A DNA stretch of 64,000 nt from Eutypella sp. D-1. Lineage: Eukaryota; Ascomycota; Sordariomycetes; Xylariales; Diatrypaceae. Shown piece by piece: positions 36,674-49,654 of the stretch; the stretch's first letter is position 1, and each line of letters starts with the position of its first letter. The notes below the pieces were generated by a model. It was not told the DNA's origin and did no database searches. It was given only the letters and a program-made list of their open reading frames with translations. Both the position numbers and the translations under genes were made by a program. Location: positions 744,001-808,000 of the forward strand of contig JAJTTP010000004.1 in NCBI GenBank assembly GCA_023313575.1, read 5' to 3'.

Positions 36674-38343
36674 ACAAGTTAAATTTTTTTGAATGAATGA
36701 TGCCCATCCCTACTTATATGCGTGACTCATCATCTTATGTGGATTTGTAGCACAGGTGGTAGGTATCGCAACGCCTGTGTCCGGTGCTTGGCTTTTAAGG
36801 TAACTCGAGGCAATGCATACTCAGTCATGGTTCTAGTTCCAGGTCTAGGTCCAGCTTGTGAATGATACCGTCGTGGCCAGCCTTACATAGACGATAGAGT
36901 ATGAAAGTCAAGTCCGTGGGCAATTCGGTGTCTTCTCATTCAATATCGCCCTTGGATCCAATGAGACATTAGCTGCTCATAACGTCCCCGATCCAACGAA
37001 GTGTATGTTACGTACACAGGAGCCATGTCATCTGGGTCCATACTCTGTATAAAAGCACTACAGAATGATTGGGTGTTGAGTGCATTCCAGGATAGGCGCG
37101 AAGATTCTTTCGGTTCCGTACTAGATGGGATCATTCCAAGCGGCGAAGCACAACAGCCCCTACTTACCCCTTCCTCACGACAAGTAACGCCCAGGAGTTA
37201 CCAGTAGCCTATATTTCCCCTAACTCGTTGCGTTGAAACAGAGACACCATGTTGACTGACCAGTGTTAAGATAGTCAGAAGCAGCTAGGTAGTAGAGCTA
37301 CTAGCTATTGGTTTTGCTGCTTTAACTATCCGTCTCACCCTTTGTTCTTTCATCTCCTACCCAAGAGGGAAGGACATGAAGATCCCCCGAGGATGGGCAC
37401 CGAGACAGGTAAAATTGAGAAGAGCATTGTATGTCTGTCTCTCCAGATCATTGTGCCTAGATAAGTGCGTCCTCGGTGGGTTATATAGGTAGGGGGTTAT
37501 CGGATGGGCCATGCCATTCAGGGTAAACACCCAGGTCGTCGTAGGCGTATGCCAATGACGTTCTCGTAGGATGTTTTCGGTTTGTAACATCGCCATATCA
37601 TGCCCGGGCGTAGACACGCACTTGCAACCGGTGAGCGGAAGCCTGGTGTCCTCGTCTTTCCATCTGGACCCTTCCCTTGTCCACCTCCCCACCCACCCGC
37701 GGCGCCCCCCTCCTGTCCGTTACGTGACCCCTTAGTAGGTAGATAAGATAGGACCATTATCCTATGTCGATTGGTATCAGTTAATTCTACTTACTAGCTA
37801 GGCCGGTAGCTAGTCTTCCAGCCGCGTACATATAAACCCCTTATCACGGGAGCACAGCCAAGTCTCCTTGCCATGTTGCCGCCGCAACGGTGCCTAGCCT
37901 CGGAGTCTTAGACTCATGTCTTCGCCATGAAAGCAGCACTACTCCTATTTGATCGGTGTTGCTGCTGAGTAGTTGACAACGTGGATGGGCGGAGAACACG
38001 TATCAAGACCAGCGGGGGGGCTGGCTCTCCTGTATGGCTTCTAGAATCAGCTTCGATCGAATAGACCACCAAACCCATCCGCCCGAGGACATGCACCGCT
38101 AATACGGATAGTCGAATTGACGAAGGACCAGAATCTTCAAGCCTTCTGCTGCCCCCCCACGTATTATATGGCGCGCCCGCTGTAAACCCAGTGGTCATCT
38201 CTGCTTTCCACGTAGGACGTTGCCGTATTTCTGTTCCCATGGCGAGAATGCAGGTAGGAAGGTAGGCGAAGCACATATATTGCCAGCCATTACATAAATG
38301 CAACAGCCGCTGCTTTCTGACTCGCTGGACGGGCGGGCTCCAA

Positions 38344-38360
38344 GGGGGGGGGGGGGGGGG
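38344..38360. repeat. Run of 17 guanines
   Basis: An uninterrupted G tract in intergenic DNA. A second run of 14 G occurs at 44049-44062 and a ten-G run near 39761-39770. The length in the assembly may be unreliable. Confidence 0.8.
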
Positions 38361-40467
38361 TGGTGCTTTTACATACGTTCCCAAGTTTGTGAATCAGTAC
38401 TGCTAAAAACACGTCCATTCGCGTACTTAGGTGTACTCGGCATTTGATATGACGCGTATAGTCAGTTAGACATCAGTTAATCATCTTTCTCACTACATCA
38501 GTGGCGGTAGAGGTCAAGATACTTTAGAGGCTTCACCGGAAACACATCCACAATCATGAGGCGGCTCGCTTTCTTATAACCCTCCATGTGGTCCTCCTGT
38601 CAGGGGATAGGGTGCTATAGTACAGAGCGACCGGCAGCATTTATAAGACCGAGATAAGTAAGTAGGTGGCCTGGCGCTCTTTTAAGCGGCCTTCTGTGCA
38701 TGGCCTAAAATAGCGAGTGATGGAGGGAATCTATCCATATGTAAGTCCTTCCTCCCCGCCCCTTCCTCTCCCCCGACTTCCTCGATGCCACAAGCTGGCG
38801 GTCAGTAGAAGGAGGAAGCGTGGAACATAAACTGCATACAAAGTACGCGGCTGGATACCCATTTACATAGACTCTATGGTGGGCGTGACCGCCAATCCTC
38901 ATAGATAGCCGGGTAAGTCCGTCTTCGGAACCAGATAAGGAACCGCTCACAACCTATACAGTTGTCGCGACCCCCAGTGCAGCATACCCCCTTTCCTGCA
39001 CCATAGGAGAAGAGCAGAAGGAGAGTGACGCTGGACTCTGTCCTCTAAAACGTCACCTACGAGCCAAGGACTCTATCTATCACGCCGGGTGCCTCGACCT
39101 CGCCCGGCCAGTTGCAAGATGCACGCGGATGGGACCAGCGTAAGTAACTATCACCAAAGACAAAGATTCCGATTCTCCGTGTATAACCTAGCAGCTGCGC
39201 CCTGAAGGGTCTTCTTTTGCTCTTAGGAGAAAGCAGGTCAAGCCCGTGCCTGTCGTCCGCGTGCCATCTGAGTATAAATATAGGGGTTATTTCTGGGGGA
39301 AACCGGGTCGACGCGAGCGAAACCTCTCGTCCGTCCTCCTCCTTCTCTTCTTTTCCCCCCTTCTCTTCCTCCTTAGCCGCACGATACAACGTGTATATAC
39401 ACCGCCGTGGCATCCCGGACCAAGGTCGGATGAGGCTGATGATAGCTAAAGCGCAGGCAGATGCATCCCTGCTCATCACCACTACCACCCCCTCTCCTTT
39501 CTCCTGTCGATACACCCCTCAACTACTCTCATACGCCAGGCCATGCCCAGCCCGCACGGTTACAGTTATTCCTGCTGCGAGCTGGGCTAGGCTAGCCTGT
39601 GTGGCCGACAACTGTCATTAGGATTTTCAGACTCAAGCGTGGCCGAAGCCGCCACGCAGAAGACTGACTGACTGACTGACTGCAAGGGGCAAGGCCGTAC
39701 GTATCCATAAGAAAAGCAGTTCGATAAAGACGACGATCCTAAATATCAGGGTGAGAAGGGGGGGGGGGAGCCTCGTCCTGGCCTCACACGGAGTGCCGGT
39801 GTCGGTGTCGATGTCGCTCCGGGCGTGCGTGCGTGCGTGCGTGCGTACAGATGTGAAACTTCTCCCAGGTGGATATCTAGACCGAACTTGATCTATCGGT
39901 CGCATCGGTATTTATATTTCCGCTCTTACCTAGATCTCGGGTCATTCAGAAACGTAACAAGATCCACCCCCGGATCTTGTTTGCTTCACCATGTCCGTTT
40001 TTTAGCGGGTAAACTAACTCCGTACAAGAAGGCAGGCACCGGTACGGTACTTACCATAACGCTAAAAACTTGCTCAGTCCGTCCTCCCCACGGAGAAGGG
40101 CGCAACGAGCAGGAGGCGCTAAAATAGGGAAAACGGCGCTATGAATGACAAGTTCCACCGGAAGGGCGCGACTGTACACATGTCACGTCATGCCAAATGG
40201 CTGGTTCTCCGAATCAAGCATCATTAATATATAAGAGCTCTGGACGCACCTAGCACTGTAGTCTACTATATTTAATTTCGGTTTTCATCATATTCAATAT
40301 AACGAGCCACGGAAACGCATTTCGCGCAGACCGGCGTCTCAATGGGTATCCTATCCACATCGAACAATTATAAGCTGGGGAGTACAATTCTATTCCTCCT
40401 CGCTCGGGACACCCGGATACATCTTCTGCCTGCTTGCCGCCAAGTTATATACAGAAGGCACGCTTCC

Positions 40468-42484
40468 TTAGAAAAGCTTGTGCAGAACGCGCTTCCAGGC
40501 TGGCGCCGCAGCAAGCTGAGCACGGAAGGCATTGATTTCGTCCCAGTCAAGCTCACGTCGGCCACTGTCGACGTCAATTTGGCTGACCTTCTGCCAACCG
40601 GCGCGTTTCCAGAAGTATCCGACAATCCAGAAAGCAATGACGATGGGGAAGCTAAGATAAGACTCGAAGAAACCCTCGACGTTGTTGAAACCGGGTTCTC
40701 CCGGTGGGCACAGGGCAACATAGAACTGGATTCCAAGTCAGCATGCCACTCATTTAGAAAGATACGAGATAAAGGGGCGCAGACTTACCTGGGCAATAAG
40801 AACCAAGACGCACAGGAGGAAACCGACCCACGACCCATATACACCGAAGACTGCCCTGAAAGGAATCTCGTCGACGGAATGGCCATGATAGGCCCAGGCA
40901 GCACGGAACCGGATATGGGAAAAACAGATGGAGCCCCAGGTGAATAGCGCTGCCATGCCAGAAAGCGAAACAAGCCAGTTGAAAACGGTCGCGCCAGTCG
41001 GGTTCAAGTTGATATAGGCTAAGACGCCCCAAAAGAGACAGAACATGACCGAATAGAGAGGCCGGCCGCTACGGTCGACGTACGAGAAAACTCTAGGGGC
41101 GTATCCTTGCTGGGCTAAAGCAGTGAGACATCGGCTTCCACCGTATACACCAGAGACACCGATCGATACAACCGAGATCATGATGACGGTGTTCATAAAA
41201 TGGTCGAAGCCATTGAGGCCGGCATACTTGGCGACCAAGACAAATGGAGACGTCCGAGGGTCGTTCGAGCCACCTCTGGTCAGGTTCTCGTCATCGGACC
41301 GGATCAGAAGGCCGATGAACATAAGACCAATGACATAAAAGCTGTTTTTACCGTGTCAGCAGGGGCGCGTACTTCCCTAGAGATTAAGGGGAATTTCGAT
41401 GACTGTTATTCACTTACAGGGTAATACGCCAGAAGACTTGCTTGATGGCACTAGGAAGGGCCTTGACGGGATTCTTGGCTTCGGCAGCCGCAAGACCGAC
41501 CAATTCGGTTCCACTGAAGGAGAAGGCGGCGGTGACGAAGACGGAGCAGAAACCACGAAACCCATTTTTCCAGGGGCCAGGGTCGTGCCATAAGCGGTCT
41601 CCCCAGTACTCGTTGTACTGACCATTCGAAGGACCACCGCCTAATACGCAGATGAAGGCGATGATAATGAAGATGATAGTGGCACTGAGCTTTAGACACG
41701 AAGACCAGAACTCCTCTTCGGCATAGCCAAGTGTACCAAAGATATTGATGATCAAGATCGCGACAAGGAAGACACTAATCCAGACTGCTTGGCTTGTTTG
41801 ATCGTCCCAATAGGTGATGGCGATTGAGACGACGGTGAGTTCAAGCGGAACGACGATGGCCCATTGCAAGACGTAATTCCAGCCCATGGCAAACCCCCAG
41901 GAGGGATCGATAAAACGAACAGCATAGGTATAGAAGCCACCAGACACAGGAAACATGACAGCGAGTTCACCAAGAGCGAATACTATACGTCAACGATATT
42001 AGTCGGGAGGGGAGTCGGGAATATAATTTCGGGGTCTGAAGGTGAAGAAAACGTACCAACGTTGAACATCATGACACCGATAATGATGAAGTCGATCAGG
42101 AGAGCACCGGGACCCTGGGGATCGAGAATCGTTAGCATCTGCAGGCAAACAACGGAAGCATTTATTGTTCCTGGGTAAACCTACACCATCAGAAAGAGCC
42201 TTGCCAGAACCGACGAAAAAGCCAGCACCAATAGAACCTCCAATAGCAATCATGTTAAGATGACGAGGCTTCATGCTTCGGTCGAGTTCAGCGATACCCT
42301 CGCCGTTTTCGCGCCTCTTGAAGGACTCAAGAGACAAGCCATTGCGAGTGAGCCAGCGCTCATCGCGCTTAGGCCCATCATAGTTGGCTGGGGTAATGGC
42401 GGCAGTATCCGGGGTGTAAGTTGGAATACCGATATCCTTCTCGTCTGCTCCCTTCCCGACGTGGCTGCCGGAGTGGCTAGACAT
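40468..42484 (-). CDS. Amino acid permease (yeast amino acid transporter family)
   Basis: Proton-coupled amino acid importer of the plasma membrane, 12 predicted membrane segments. Five exons in coding order: 42484-42185, 42114-42057, 41982-41418, 41341-40789, 40725-40468; 1734 nt, 577 residues, all phases consistent. The cytosolic N terminus (about 1-75) ends with LDRSMKPRHLNMIAIGGSIG, the family hallmark at the first membrane segment; GAGFFVGSGKALSDGGPGAL and VFALGELAVMFPVSGGFYTY follow. FSFSGTELVGLAAAE and SRCLTALAQQGYAPRVFSYV mark the middle and late segments. The C terminus is WDEINAFRAQLAAAPAWKRV and a short tail, typical of GAP1/INDA1-like permeases. Substrate range cannot be assigned. 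Several exons are very short (58 nt for exon 2), and the first donor is GTAGGT, less usual than the others. Confidence 0.94.
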
Positions 42485-43126
42485 GATGGCGACAAGAACG
42501 CGCGCGGCGACAAAATGCGACGATGAGTTGCGACAATATAGGACGACAACAACAATAACGATAGGTAAAGGAAGGGAGACTAGGAGGAAAATAAACGAAT
42601 AAGAGGGGGAAAGAAGAGACAGGAGAGGGGAAACTCTATGTTTCTCTGTGTCTCCCCAAGTGCACTTATTAATTAATTAACCTGGTAGGCAAACGAGAAA
42701 AGTCGCCTTGACCCTGGTATTCTATAAGTGCACCGAGCACACAACTTCAGAAAGGAGGGAAAGCTGAAGAAAGTAAAGAGAGTCGAAGGAAGACAAAAAG
42801 GATAAATAAGATGTTGGGGGTGGTGTAAGAGGCGGTATTTATTAAACAGGGAGGGATAAAAACCTACCTGAAGGATCAGAGTTAATAAATGCCCAGGTGA
42901 TGGGATACGCAGATGGGCATACTTAGGTAGGCGTAAAAGATTCCCTCCCCCCGTTCTTGTCTTACTGGTCTTTACATTAATGGATAGTACAGTACCTACC
43001 TGCCTGTCTTTCCATGATTACTGGCTGGGTTGACTGTTACTGCTTCCATGCTACTGTCGTGCATGGAAATATGCATGGAGGTGCAAGTACAGGTGGTACC
43101 TGAATTGCAGAGTATTATGTATGGTA

Positions 43127-43251
43127 TACCTAGGTACTCATGTACCCGACTGCTTACAATGGAACCTAGAATAAGTACTTAGATAAAGCCAACCTAGGTA
43201 TTCTTCTTCACACTCGCCCTATACCTACCCTGAGGTTTGCCTACCTAGGTA
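43127..43251. repeat. Cluster of TACCTAGGTA palindromes
   Basis: Exact copies at 43127-43136 and 43242-43251 and a one-base variant (AACCTAGGTA) at 43191-43200. This is the densest group of the motif in the window, about 650-770 bp upstream of the amino acid permease start. Confidence 0.65.
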
Positions 43252-45479
43252 CTTACTCCAGACCCCGGGACCCTCACTCCTACACAGATATATAGAACAG
43301 TTCATTGGGCAAGGAGGAACAGGGCAGGAGCAAGAGTGGAACAGGCATTCTAGGCCCGAAGCATGGTACTTACATAAACTAGATGGAGCATGGGGTATGT
43401 ACGGCGCATGGATGGGGAGTATGGGGATTGCATGGCAGGGATAGTGGGGCCATGCTGGACTATCATGTACATCCTTGTACACTGCGTCCTACCTGATATG
43501 GTTATTACCCATAAATACTAATTACTTAGGTAATCCTCCGGTCTCAGTGGGCTACCCTCAGATAGATCGCCCCGCGAATACCCAGGTGTCTAATAACGCA
43601 AGATCGTTTTCTTTCCCATCAAAGCTGAAAGCATCTCCTGTCGCAAGCCACCTGGGGCGTTGGGCATGGACTTGACACCGTCGCCGATCACAAGCTTAGG
43701 TACATGATGGAGCGGCCGCGATTCTCCCCAAGTTGGCCTCGGTCAGGGTGTCGGGTTGTCGCAAACAAACTTATTATTATTATCCAAGGAAAAAGGGAGC
43801 CGTGACAAGCCGTGGCGATGGACCGGCCCAGACTTATCAGGTACCTAGCAGCCTGGTACCACATTACGAGGTTTCCTCGAGAGACAAACATACGAACATC
43901 GCATCAAGTGGTGATGCCCTGCTGTGAGAGAGATGTCTACCAAATATCTTACAAAATGTAGGTACCTACCGAATCCTCAGCACCGGCTCCGCATGTACAT
44001 GCTTGCATGCACGTGTGTGTAAGTAATAATACCCTTAAGAGGGGGCAAGGGGGGGGGGGGGGTTACCGGTTCCACGTTGTGGTCTGCTTAGGTTGGAACT
44101 TGCAACAAACCCCGTATCTCGGTATTGTTACGAGTTACCTAACACCTCTTCCTCATCGCTTCTGACTACTCAAACTGGGAATGTATGAAGTAATTCGCAA
44201 GTTTGAGCTTCCAGCAGTGAGGGCACCTGTATCCATCCAGATGGATGTTTCCCCAGACAGCAGCTAAAAAGCTGGTACCAACGTGTCCCCCAACCGTGTC
44301 CACTCGCCTGCTAACTACGTATTAGCTGCGCGTGGGCTGGCAGGCTCGTTATCTGGTCTTGATTTTACCGAGCAGGACTTGGCACTTGGCAGACCTGGGC
44401 ACCCAGCAACCTTGGGGCGACGTTGAGGGACGTCTTTACAAGTAAGGGACGTTACAGGCTCAGGCTCAGATATCAGAAGAGAGAATTCCTATAAAAAATC
44501 ACTCGACCGACCGGCCGACCGGCCAAAACGAGATTTCAGGGGATCGATAGCAGCAAAACAGCTACGTAGAACCGGGCAGCCTAGCGGCGCAACGCATCCC
44601 ACGCTGCCACAGCGGCGACGTCCGGAAGTCGTCATTGAGGAGTGAGAAGGGTGCAAGGTTACATACGACCTATCGCACGCCAATCAGATAGCAGGAAGAT
44701 TAGAGTGGGAGAATAGGGGTCCCCGAGACCATGTCCACAATAGATAGCTTGACTAGGCGATAGATAGGCGAAATAGAACAATACAGGGAAAAGCCCCGCC
44801 GGAAGAATGCGTGTCGTCAATCCTTCGATTTATTTTTATTCCTATTCTCATTACATTTCCAGTCTGTAGCGAACAGGGCTGATCTGGATCCACGCTGTTG
44901 GTGTACAAAGAGCAGAGAGGCATACCCAGATATACTATGCCATTGTGTTAACCTTTTGGATTCTTCATAGGTAAATTTAACGCCTGCCTTACCAAGAACA
45001 CAATAACCCCGAGAATCTAACTTGAATCTTGAACTACCTCGGAAGAAGAAACAGGCGGACGCAAACCTTCAAAAAGTCCGAAGCCTGTATACATCCATAT
45101 GTGTACCTGGCAGTCGTCGACTTCAGCACCATCAGACTACAAGGCGAACGAACGAACAAATGTGAGGAATATAATAAGGGGGAGGGCCTCAATCCGGTGA
45201 GCCAGCTGAGAATAGCAGAGAAGAGGGTACTTGACCCCGGATACAGATGGTTGTACCGTTTTGCTTTTTTGGAGAAGAACCCTACCCGTTCTCGGTGCAG
45301 CTACCTAATACAGCATAGCTTAGCCCGATTGTCGATCTTGGCGGGTTATAGCGGCATGAGTGGACGTTAGGCCAGCAGATTTGGCCGAGATGCTGGGAGA
45401 CGATGATATGGGGGGAGGGCATGGGGGCTTTTGGGGGGGGGGCTATATACTTTAGCACTACTACATATGGTACATGCGG

Positions 45480-45523
45480 AGTACGGAAATCGGCGCCAGT
45501 AGTACGAAGTACGGAAATCGGCG
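45480..45523. repeat. 16-bp direct repeat
   Basis: AGTACGGAAATCGGCG occurs at 45480-45495 and again at 45508-45523, separated by 12 nt, followed by a GAC/ACG tandem. It is the only such pair noted in the gene-poor stretch. Confidence 0.6.
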
Positions 45524-48500
45524 ACGACGACGACGTATAGCGACCCCACTGGATAGATAAGAGCTGAATACCTCTCGTCCCATTGGCCGGGTAATTCTAA
45601 TTAAACTTGACTATCCCTTTAAAGCCCGTTAACCTTATCTAGCAAGTCCAGGTACTAACGACTTAGTTCGCTTTTTTTTCGCCGACGACATGCCTCCTAG
45701 GGACACGCGACTATCTATCCGGTTTCATAGCGTACCGGGAGAGAGAAAGAAAAAAGGAAGAGACCGAGAAATCGCATGACAACCTACTATGTATGAAGCA
45801 AATCAGGATATCGGTCTGCACTTATGACACGAAGATATCAACAAAGACCCCTTGCGTTCCTAGCGAGATTCAGCCAAATGTTTTGCAGCCAATCTGTCAG
45901 GCTGTGCAACCCGTTGGACCCGGGCGCTACTGATAATGAGATAGCTAGCGCCCGTCAGTCGGTATGCTAGGGATATCTAGGTATATGTGAGATGCATGCA
46001 TGTACATCTGTGTACCGTGATACGTGATACGTGATGCGTATTCTGCATACATATCAGGCTCGTGGCGGAACTCAACCCTTACCCAACGGCGCCTGGGGGG
46101 ATCGGTATCGGTATAGGTTTTGACGATGCAAGCGGCTATAGCGCTTGCCTTACCGAGACAAATAGCGTCTACATACATATAGGCCATGCGCCGATGTGAA
46201 ACTGACAACCTCGTCGTTTAAGAGGGGATGAAGTGGTGGTGTTCGATCTGCTGGATATATTGCGCATCTAGGTATATACCAAGACGACCTAGATTCTGCA
46301 GCTTCCGCAAAAGAATTATAGGAGGTGACATGATCGCCTGACCTTCTGCTTCTGGCACGCGCGCCCGTCGTCCACGCTGCCAATCCGGACCCGGGCCCCA
46401 ACTCCGAAAGGATTCATAGTAGCTTATCAGCCAGCGGTGACGATTACTTGCATGGTAAAAATGTAGAGTGGTGAGACTGGCGCACGAGAGCGGGGCATCC
46501 CAAGATTCGAACCGTTCCAGGCTGAAGTAAGGCGATGGGCTACATGGCTGCCATGTGCAAGAAGCTGACTTATCTGATGCCCATGTATTAGGAGCATGAT
46601 AGCACGGCGGCGACAGGGTAGTACATAGAGAAATAAGTCAACCATAAGCGAGCATATAGTCGGTATCGCATATGTTCCACCGAGTGACCTTGTCCGTTCC
46701 TAGTGCAAGCCGACAAGGAGGAGGACCGGGTGCCTGGGTGCAGTCAGGGCGCGAGGACTCTGTGACGATGCGTGGGGTTGTTGCAGCAGATGACATATTG
46801 TGCGTGGTAGTGAAAGTATATCATATAATTATTGATACATTCTCTCACTTCTGCAGGTAATAGTAGAATTGCAATAAGAAGACAATTTCAAATCCCTGTG
46901 CAAATCATAGGTTTACACCAGTAGCCTTAGATATAGGCACTTGACATCTCTGTCGAAACAACGCATTAAAGCTTAATCCGAGAATAAATCTCGGCAGGGA
47001 CCCTATGAAAGAAGCCTTGCGTAGAATATAGATAATATCAAAACTGGCTATCGGTGGTAATCGGTGTTATGTAAAACATGTACTCTCTATACATATACGA
47101 CACCATTTATCATCTAGCCAAATCAACAAACCCTTATAAGTATAGGGTACTACTACGGAATAGTTCTCGAAAGATGCTTATTTCAGTGGGGATCGACGGC
47201 AGCGGCGCCGCCGCTATACGCCGCCGTCTCCCCGGGTGCGCATGTACATGTCTGTACCTATGTACATACTTCATACAGTTGATAGTTACGTAATTAATAA
47301 TCAAGCTTATGTTTATGACTTTTCCTCATTACATTGTCGTCTGAGCTGATGTTTCCGAGGTTCTCGTTAGTACCCCGTGTAAGTTGCCTCTATGTATAAG
47401 AAGCGTTTACACACCCACACATAGTGGAACTCTCAACCCACACCTAAATGCGTATCGTTAATCCTTGATAATAAGCATTCCATGCTGTTACTCTTATCCG
47501 TAGCAAATACGGCTAGCGGGATCTTGTAATTTCAAACGCGACGACAAGGCTAATGATAGCAGATGTTGATCAAAGACGATAGCACACACCGAATGAAGTA
47601 ATCCCAATATGAAACTATAGAACATCAACTCTACCGCAACTACCCGGAGCAGGGGACGTTCCCTATCCAGCCTGCCTTGCCCTGCGTGTCCTAGCATTGA
47701 ACCTACTCCATAACTAGTATTGCCTGCGTACGTAACCATCGGTGGACTAGTGAAAACGGGTAGCTAACCGGGCGGCCTAGGTATGTAACTTCGCACTTCA
47801 GGAGGAATGGGCAATTATTATTACCTAGCAAGTTGGGCAACCGGAACAGCTGGGGCTGGCTTTCTTGGAGACCATGCGGAGGTGGCGGTGGCGGCCTTGG
47901 CGACCTCATCCGTATACCTGCTCGCCTATGTACGAACGTGGCAACGTGGTAATATCCTCTCCTGGCATTTCTATTTGGCAGCACCCGAATGTCAGGTTAT
48001 TCAAATCACTTTGCGATGTCAGATTCCGGTGAACCCATCCTGTTTGCCTGTCGTCTGTCCTGGCAGCCTGGAAACCTGGGTTGGGGCTTATCTCGAGTCT
48101 CACCACGCTCATGCTTATACATACCCAACTTACGTTGTTTGCCATAGCCAAGCCTTCTTTTTGAAGTTACTCTAGTTCTCTGGAATGATTTGAGCCTGGT
48201 GGGAAGTCCAGCTAGGCATTCCCAACGAGACGCGGAATAGCAACGTGACACGCGGGACGCTAAGGACCTCCTTTCGGCAGCCAGCCAGATCAGGAAGGTG
48301 AGCGAGCAATTGACATTCAGGGTATGTCTTATGTACATACGAATGAGTACTTCGTAGATCCCTTCTATCCCGTCTGGCGGTAGTTTATAGTCGTTAATAT
48401 GGCCCAATGATTGCCCTCTTCCTTTTCCTCTGTGATAAAAAGAAATGCTTTCAGCTAGGATCAAATACGATATCGCATATATAACTACTCAGCAGGCAGA

Positions 48501-49048
48501 CAAGTATTTACGATCCTACTTGGAGATCACAAGAAATTGAACAAAATGAAATGAACAGAAAAGCGCATCCGTTTATGGACATCCCCCCGGGCTCGGACCT
48601 CCCCATATACCCCGCAAAACTAAAGCCCTTCCTTCTCTCTTCCCCAGGTTACAGTGGATTAGGGCAGAACGGGGAACTTCCCAGATATTGGAATCATTAA
48701 GTGACATTTCCTCCAGAGCTTGTGACGAAAACCCCATCCTATTACATAAAAGCTTCCCCCTAGCTGACAACGCCGCGAGACAGGTCTTGCCTTAACCTCC
48801 AGCTCCGACAACCCGCGTCGTGGGTAGATGGGCCATAAATCATGCCATGGCAATATGATCGCATCATCTCAGTCTCCTCATGCCCAAGACGAAGCGGCTT
48901 GCTTCGGTCCAGAGCAAGACCGCCAGCTAGAATACCATGTAGGTTCGGCACCGACATTGCGGCCTAATTGGGTATATCATCTGCACTATCCAAGTGCGTG
49001 CACATATAGCCATAGCTAGAGGGACCACTATGCGCGTCATTCCTCGAT

Positions 49049-49651
49049 TTAGCCCGTAATATAGGCTTCTAAAATATAGAGCAGTGGTCCCCACGGCGCA
49101 TTCTCCACCGCTGGTGCGACGTCTTGTCCACCTTGTGCCTGCCCGCCGTTTCTCGACCTTGCAGCGCCCTGCTCACCGAGCCACTGGCGCCATTCACGGT
49201 CCGCGGTATCCCATTCGACGGGCGGGCGTTCCGGCGTCTTCTTGCCCGCCCTCCTGTTGTTCGACCAGAATATGACCTGCCGCAGTCGCTGCTTCAGCAG
49301 GTGGATCCGCGAGCGGGAGTACTCCTGACAGGCGGCCATCAGAATCTTCTGGTCCCGGGTCCGGCTACTGGGCTGCTGTTGCGATGCTGCGCGCTTCTCG
49401 ACGTCCCCGATGATCTCCTTGATCAGCTCTAGCTCTTTCTTCGATGTGTCTAGGTCTCGCTGTATACTGGCTTCGGTCTCCGCGAGCCAGTTCGAGCCGT
49501 CCCTCCTGGTCCTAGCCGCCTCCTCGGGTATCGGCGAAAGCGGCTCTGGATGCTTTCCTGGCGCGACTTCGGGCTTCGACTCTGAGTGTAGACCTTCTAC
49601 ACTGGGCGGTGGGTTCCATGGAAACTGCATGGTTGTAGGGGTGTTGTCCAT
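49049..49651 (-). CDS. Small unrecognised protein, 200 residues
   Basis: An open frame with protein-like features: a Pro/Glu-rich N-terminal third, then a charged helical segment that may form a coiled coil (EASIQRDLDTSKKELELIKE and on), a basic stretch with IHLLKQRLRQVIFWSNNRRA, and a Gly/Gln-rich tail. No signal peptide, membrane segment or known domain. The ATG lies two codons after the TAG that ends the frame at 49655-49918, and both are in the same reading frame. It may be a complete gene, or the downstream half of one interrupted by a stop. Confidence 0.45.
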   Translation of the reverse strand: MDNTPTTMQFPWNPPPSVEGLHSESKPEVAPGKHPEPLSPIPEEAARTRRDGSNWLAETEASIQRDLDTSKKELELIKEIIGDVEKRAASQQQPSSRTRDQKILMAACQEYSRSRIHLLKQRLRQVIFWSNNRRAGKKTPERPPVEWDTADREWRQWLGEQGAARSRNGGQAQGGQDVAPAVENAPWGPLLYILEAYITG

Positions 49652-49654
49652 TAC

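Larger units (their letters stand above)
36544..40467. other. 3.9 kb intergenic stretch between converging genes, no supported gene
   Basis: The OPT gene and the amino acid permease both end toward this segment. It has an AATAAA signal at 36668-36673, a run of 17 G at 38344-38360, a GCGT tandem near 39823-39844, CTGA repeats near 39662-39681 and scattered short frames (the longest about 150 codons) with no protein-like character. Confidence 0.55.
42485..49048. other. 6.5 kb gene-poor stretch, no supported gene
   Basis: Begins with the promoter and purine-rich leader of the amino acid permease (minus strand). It holds three TACCTAGGTA-type palindromes at 43127-43251, a run of 14 G at 44049-44062, a 16-bp direct repeat at 45480-45523, GATACGTGAT repeats near 46016-46040, and A/T-rich segments near 46800-47310. 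Short frames (up to about 150 codons) occur on both strands but none shows domain or splice evidence. I found no intact transposase, reverse transcriptase or terminal repeats. Confidence 0.55.

Noticed and set aside
38344..38360. Long G run as a telomere or centromere hint
   Set aside because: No TTAGGG array or AT-rich block accompanies it; homopolymer runs are common in this intergenic DNA.
39057..39621. Opposed frames of 152 and 134 codons between the OPT and permease genes
   Set aside because: They overlap on opposite strands, consist of low-complexity tracts and show no domain or splice signal.
39823..39844. GCGT tandem considered as the start of a CRISPR-like or satellite array
   Set aside because: It is a simple tetranucleotide microsatellite of about five units with no spacers; CRISPR arrays are not expected in a fungal nuclear genome.
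44661..44690. ACATACGACC, the usual first bases of fungal 5S rRNA
   Set aside because: The sequence diverges immediately after ten bases and the internal control region is absent.
46500..46530. AGATTCGAACC sequence, a possible minus-strand tRNA B box
   Set aside because: The flanking bases do not form a five-pair T stem and I see no acceptor stem or anticodon arm.
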